Origin: Phycisphaerales bacterium
Lineage (GTDB): Bacteria; Pseudomonadota; Gammaproteobacteria; Competibacterales; Competibacteraceae
Length of the DNA: 16,032 nucleotides
Assembly (NCBI GenBank): GCA_014879435.1
Contig: JACSSB010000278.1
Location: 1 to 16,032, forward strand
Reading direction: 5' to 3'
The notes beneath the pieces are model-generated. The model worked only from the letters and a program-made list of their open reading frames with translations, made no database searches and was not told where the DNA came from. A program made the position numbers and the translations under genes. Of this stretch, positions 14,993 to 16,032 are shown piece by piece (positions within the stretch are counted from its first letter, which is position 1; each line of letters opens with the position of its first letter).

Positions 14993-16032
14993 ATGAGCTG
15001 CCTATTTGGCTATTGCGGACCGCCAGCCGACGATCTGCTAGCGCGCATGGCGGCGTTGCTGGCGCATCGTTGCCCGCTCGGATGGGAACGGATAGAAGGC
15101 GTGACCCGCACCGGAGAGCGCATCGCAATCGGCCACGGCATCGCCGCCTGGAACGCCCAATCGCAACTCGCCCGCCACGATCAGGATCTGCTCGGTTACG
15201 GAGGCGTGCTGTTCGATCCCGATGAGCCACTGACCGAGGCTGATTTTTCGCGTGATGACCCAAATCGCTTGCTGAACGGATTACGCCACGCTGCCGAATC
15301 GGGCCTGGAACGCCTGAGCGGCTGTTTCGTACTGGCTGCTCATTTGGGCGATAGCTGTTATCTGCTACGCGATCCGGCAGGGGTAAAAGTGCTGTACTGG
15401 ACCGTGCATCGCGGTCGCTTGTTATTCGCCAGCGAGATCAAGGCGCTGTTCGCCGACCCTACCCTGCCCCGTCGGATGCGCATCGGCGCCCTACCCCAAT
15501 ATCTGAGCTTCAGCTTCGTGCCCGGCACTGGCACCATGTTTGAGGGAATCGAGGAATTGCAGCCCGGCTCCCTGCTGACCTTTCGCGATGGTCGGGCGCG
15601 GGTGCGCCGCCATTTCCGCTTCGAACGCTTGGAAACAGCGCCCGATACGCCTCCACGGGATTACCCCGCGCTGGTGCGCAGCGCTCTGGAGCGTTCGGTG
15701 GCCGAATGTCTTGCGGTCAGCCCGCACAAATTACCTGCCGTGTTCCTGTCAGGTGGGATCGATTCCAGTGCGGTGCTGGCAGTTGCCGCCCGCCAGTTGC
15801 CGGACGTTCGTATTCCGACTTTTTCGGCCCATTTCGGCGCGGAGTATGCGCGGGAAAACGAATTCATCCAGTTGATGGTGGATCGCTATCGCACCGATCA
15901 TCACTGGCTCGAAATCCGCCCCGACGGTTTCCTTGAACAATTGCGCGAGATCATCTGGAAGCTGGATGATCCCATCGGCGATCCCGTCACCGTACCGAAT
16001 TATCTGCTGGCGCGCGCGGCGTCCGAAGTTGC
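14993..16032 (+). CDS. Asparagine-synthetase-like protein with degenerate glutaminase domain (3' end outside window)
   Basis: Follows the class B asparagine synthetase layout: an N-terminal Ntn-type glutaminase domain (about 1-200), then the ATP-pyrophosphatase synthetase domain from about 222. The synthetase PP-loop SGGIDSS (253-259) is intact and the later LDDPIGDPVTVPNY (324-337) matches the family's DEP-type motif. DPAGVKVLYW and FASEIKALF are well kept. The glutaminase motifs are not: the start is MSCLFG instead of MCxIxG, so residue 2 is Ser with Cys shifted to 3; HRGPD reads HRCPL; RLSI reads GIAAW; NGEIYN reads YGGVLF. It probably cannot use glutamine and may use ammonia or another amine, or act like beta-lactam synthetase or lasso-peptide cyclase relatives. 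ATG 14993 has AAGGA eight bases upstream. 346 codons are visible; the gene is cut by the window edge. Confidence 0.88.
   Translation, partial: MSCLFGYCGPPADDLLARMAALLAHRCPLGWERIEGVTRTGERIAIGHGIAAWNAQSQLARHDQDLLGYGGVLFDPDEPLTEADFSRDDPNRLLNGLRHAAESGLERLSGCFVLAAHLGDSCYLLRDPAGVKVLYWTVHRGRLLFASEIKALFADPTLPRRMRIGALPQYLSFSFVPGTGTMFEGIEELQPGSLLTFRDGRARVRRHFRFERLETAPDTPPRDYPALVRSALERSVAECLAVSPHKLPAVFLSGGIDSSAVLAVAARQLPDVRIPTFSAHFGAEYARENEFIQLMVDRYRTDHHWLEIRPDGFLEQLREIIWKLDDPIGDPVTVPNYLLARAASEV

Overview
The window comes from a gammaproteobacterium that keeps a GatCAB tRNA amidotransferase. The evidence is the gene order (mreBCD divergent from gatCAB, and a mrdA-rodA-mltB-rlpA-dacA-ybeD-lipB series), the lipoprotein and PBP2 variants, and generally high sequence similarity to that class. 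Genus cannot be settled by eye. The arrangement resembles Pseudomonas and purple-sulfur or related environmental lineages more than enterics.

Positions 1-9581 (minus strand) hold one tightly packed series of ten genes, transcribed in the order mreB, mreC, mreD, mrdA (PBP2), rodA, mltB, rlpA, dacA (PBP5), ybeD, lipB; lipB runs off the left edge. Junctions are overlaps or short gaps: ATGA between mreC and mreD, 14 bp overlap of mrdA and rodA, GTGA between ybeD and lipB. Together they encode the rod-elongation machine (MreB filament, MreC/MreD scaffold, the RodA glycosyltransferase with its PBP2 transpeptidase) plus periplasmic peptidoglycan trimming enzymes, followed by the lipoate pathway pair. 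The largest gaps are 116 bp before dacA, which holds a plausible internal promoter, and 76 bp before rlpA.

Positions 9582-9686 are the divergent intergenic region. From 9687 on the plus strand come gatC, gatA and gatB, which convert misacylated Glu-tRNA(Gln) and/or Asp-tRNA(Asn) to the correct amide forms. An AbrB-type antitoxin and a PIN-domain VapC toxin follow gatB with a 2 bp gap and then a 14 bp overlap, so the toxin-antitoxin pair looks appended to the gatCAB transcript.

Positions 13625-16032 look accessory. They hold a 340-residue protein with an N-terminal zinc ribbon, membrane segments and a Toprim-like domain resembling that of Top6A/Spo11; a 70 bp imperfect inverted repeat of the dispersed MITE/REP-like kind; and the start of an asparagine-synthetase-like gene whose glutaminase half has lost its catalytic motifs while its ATP-binding PP-loop is intact. 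The last gene runs off the right edge. The most unusual items are the zinc-ribbon/Toprim-like membrane protein, the glutaminase-dead AsnB-like protein, and an RlpA that lacks both the SPOR domain and the conserved Glu of the family. No tRNA, rRNA, CRISPR array or transposase gene was recognised.
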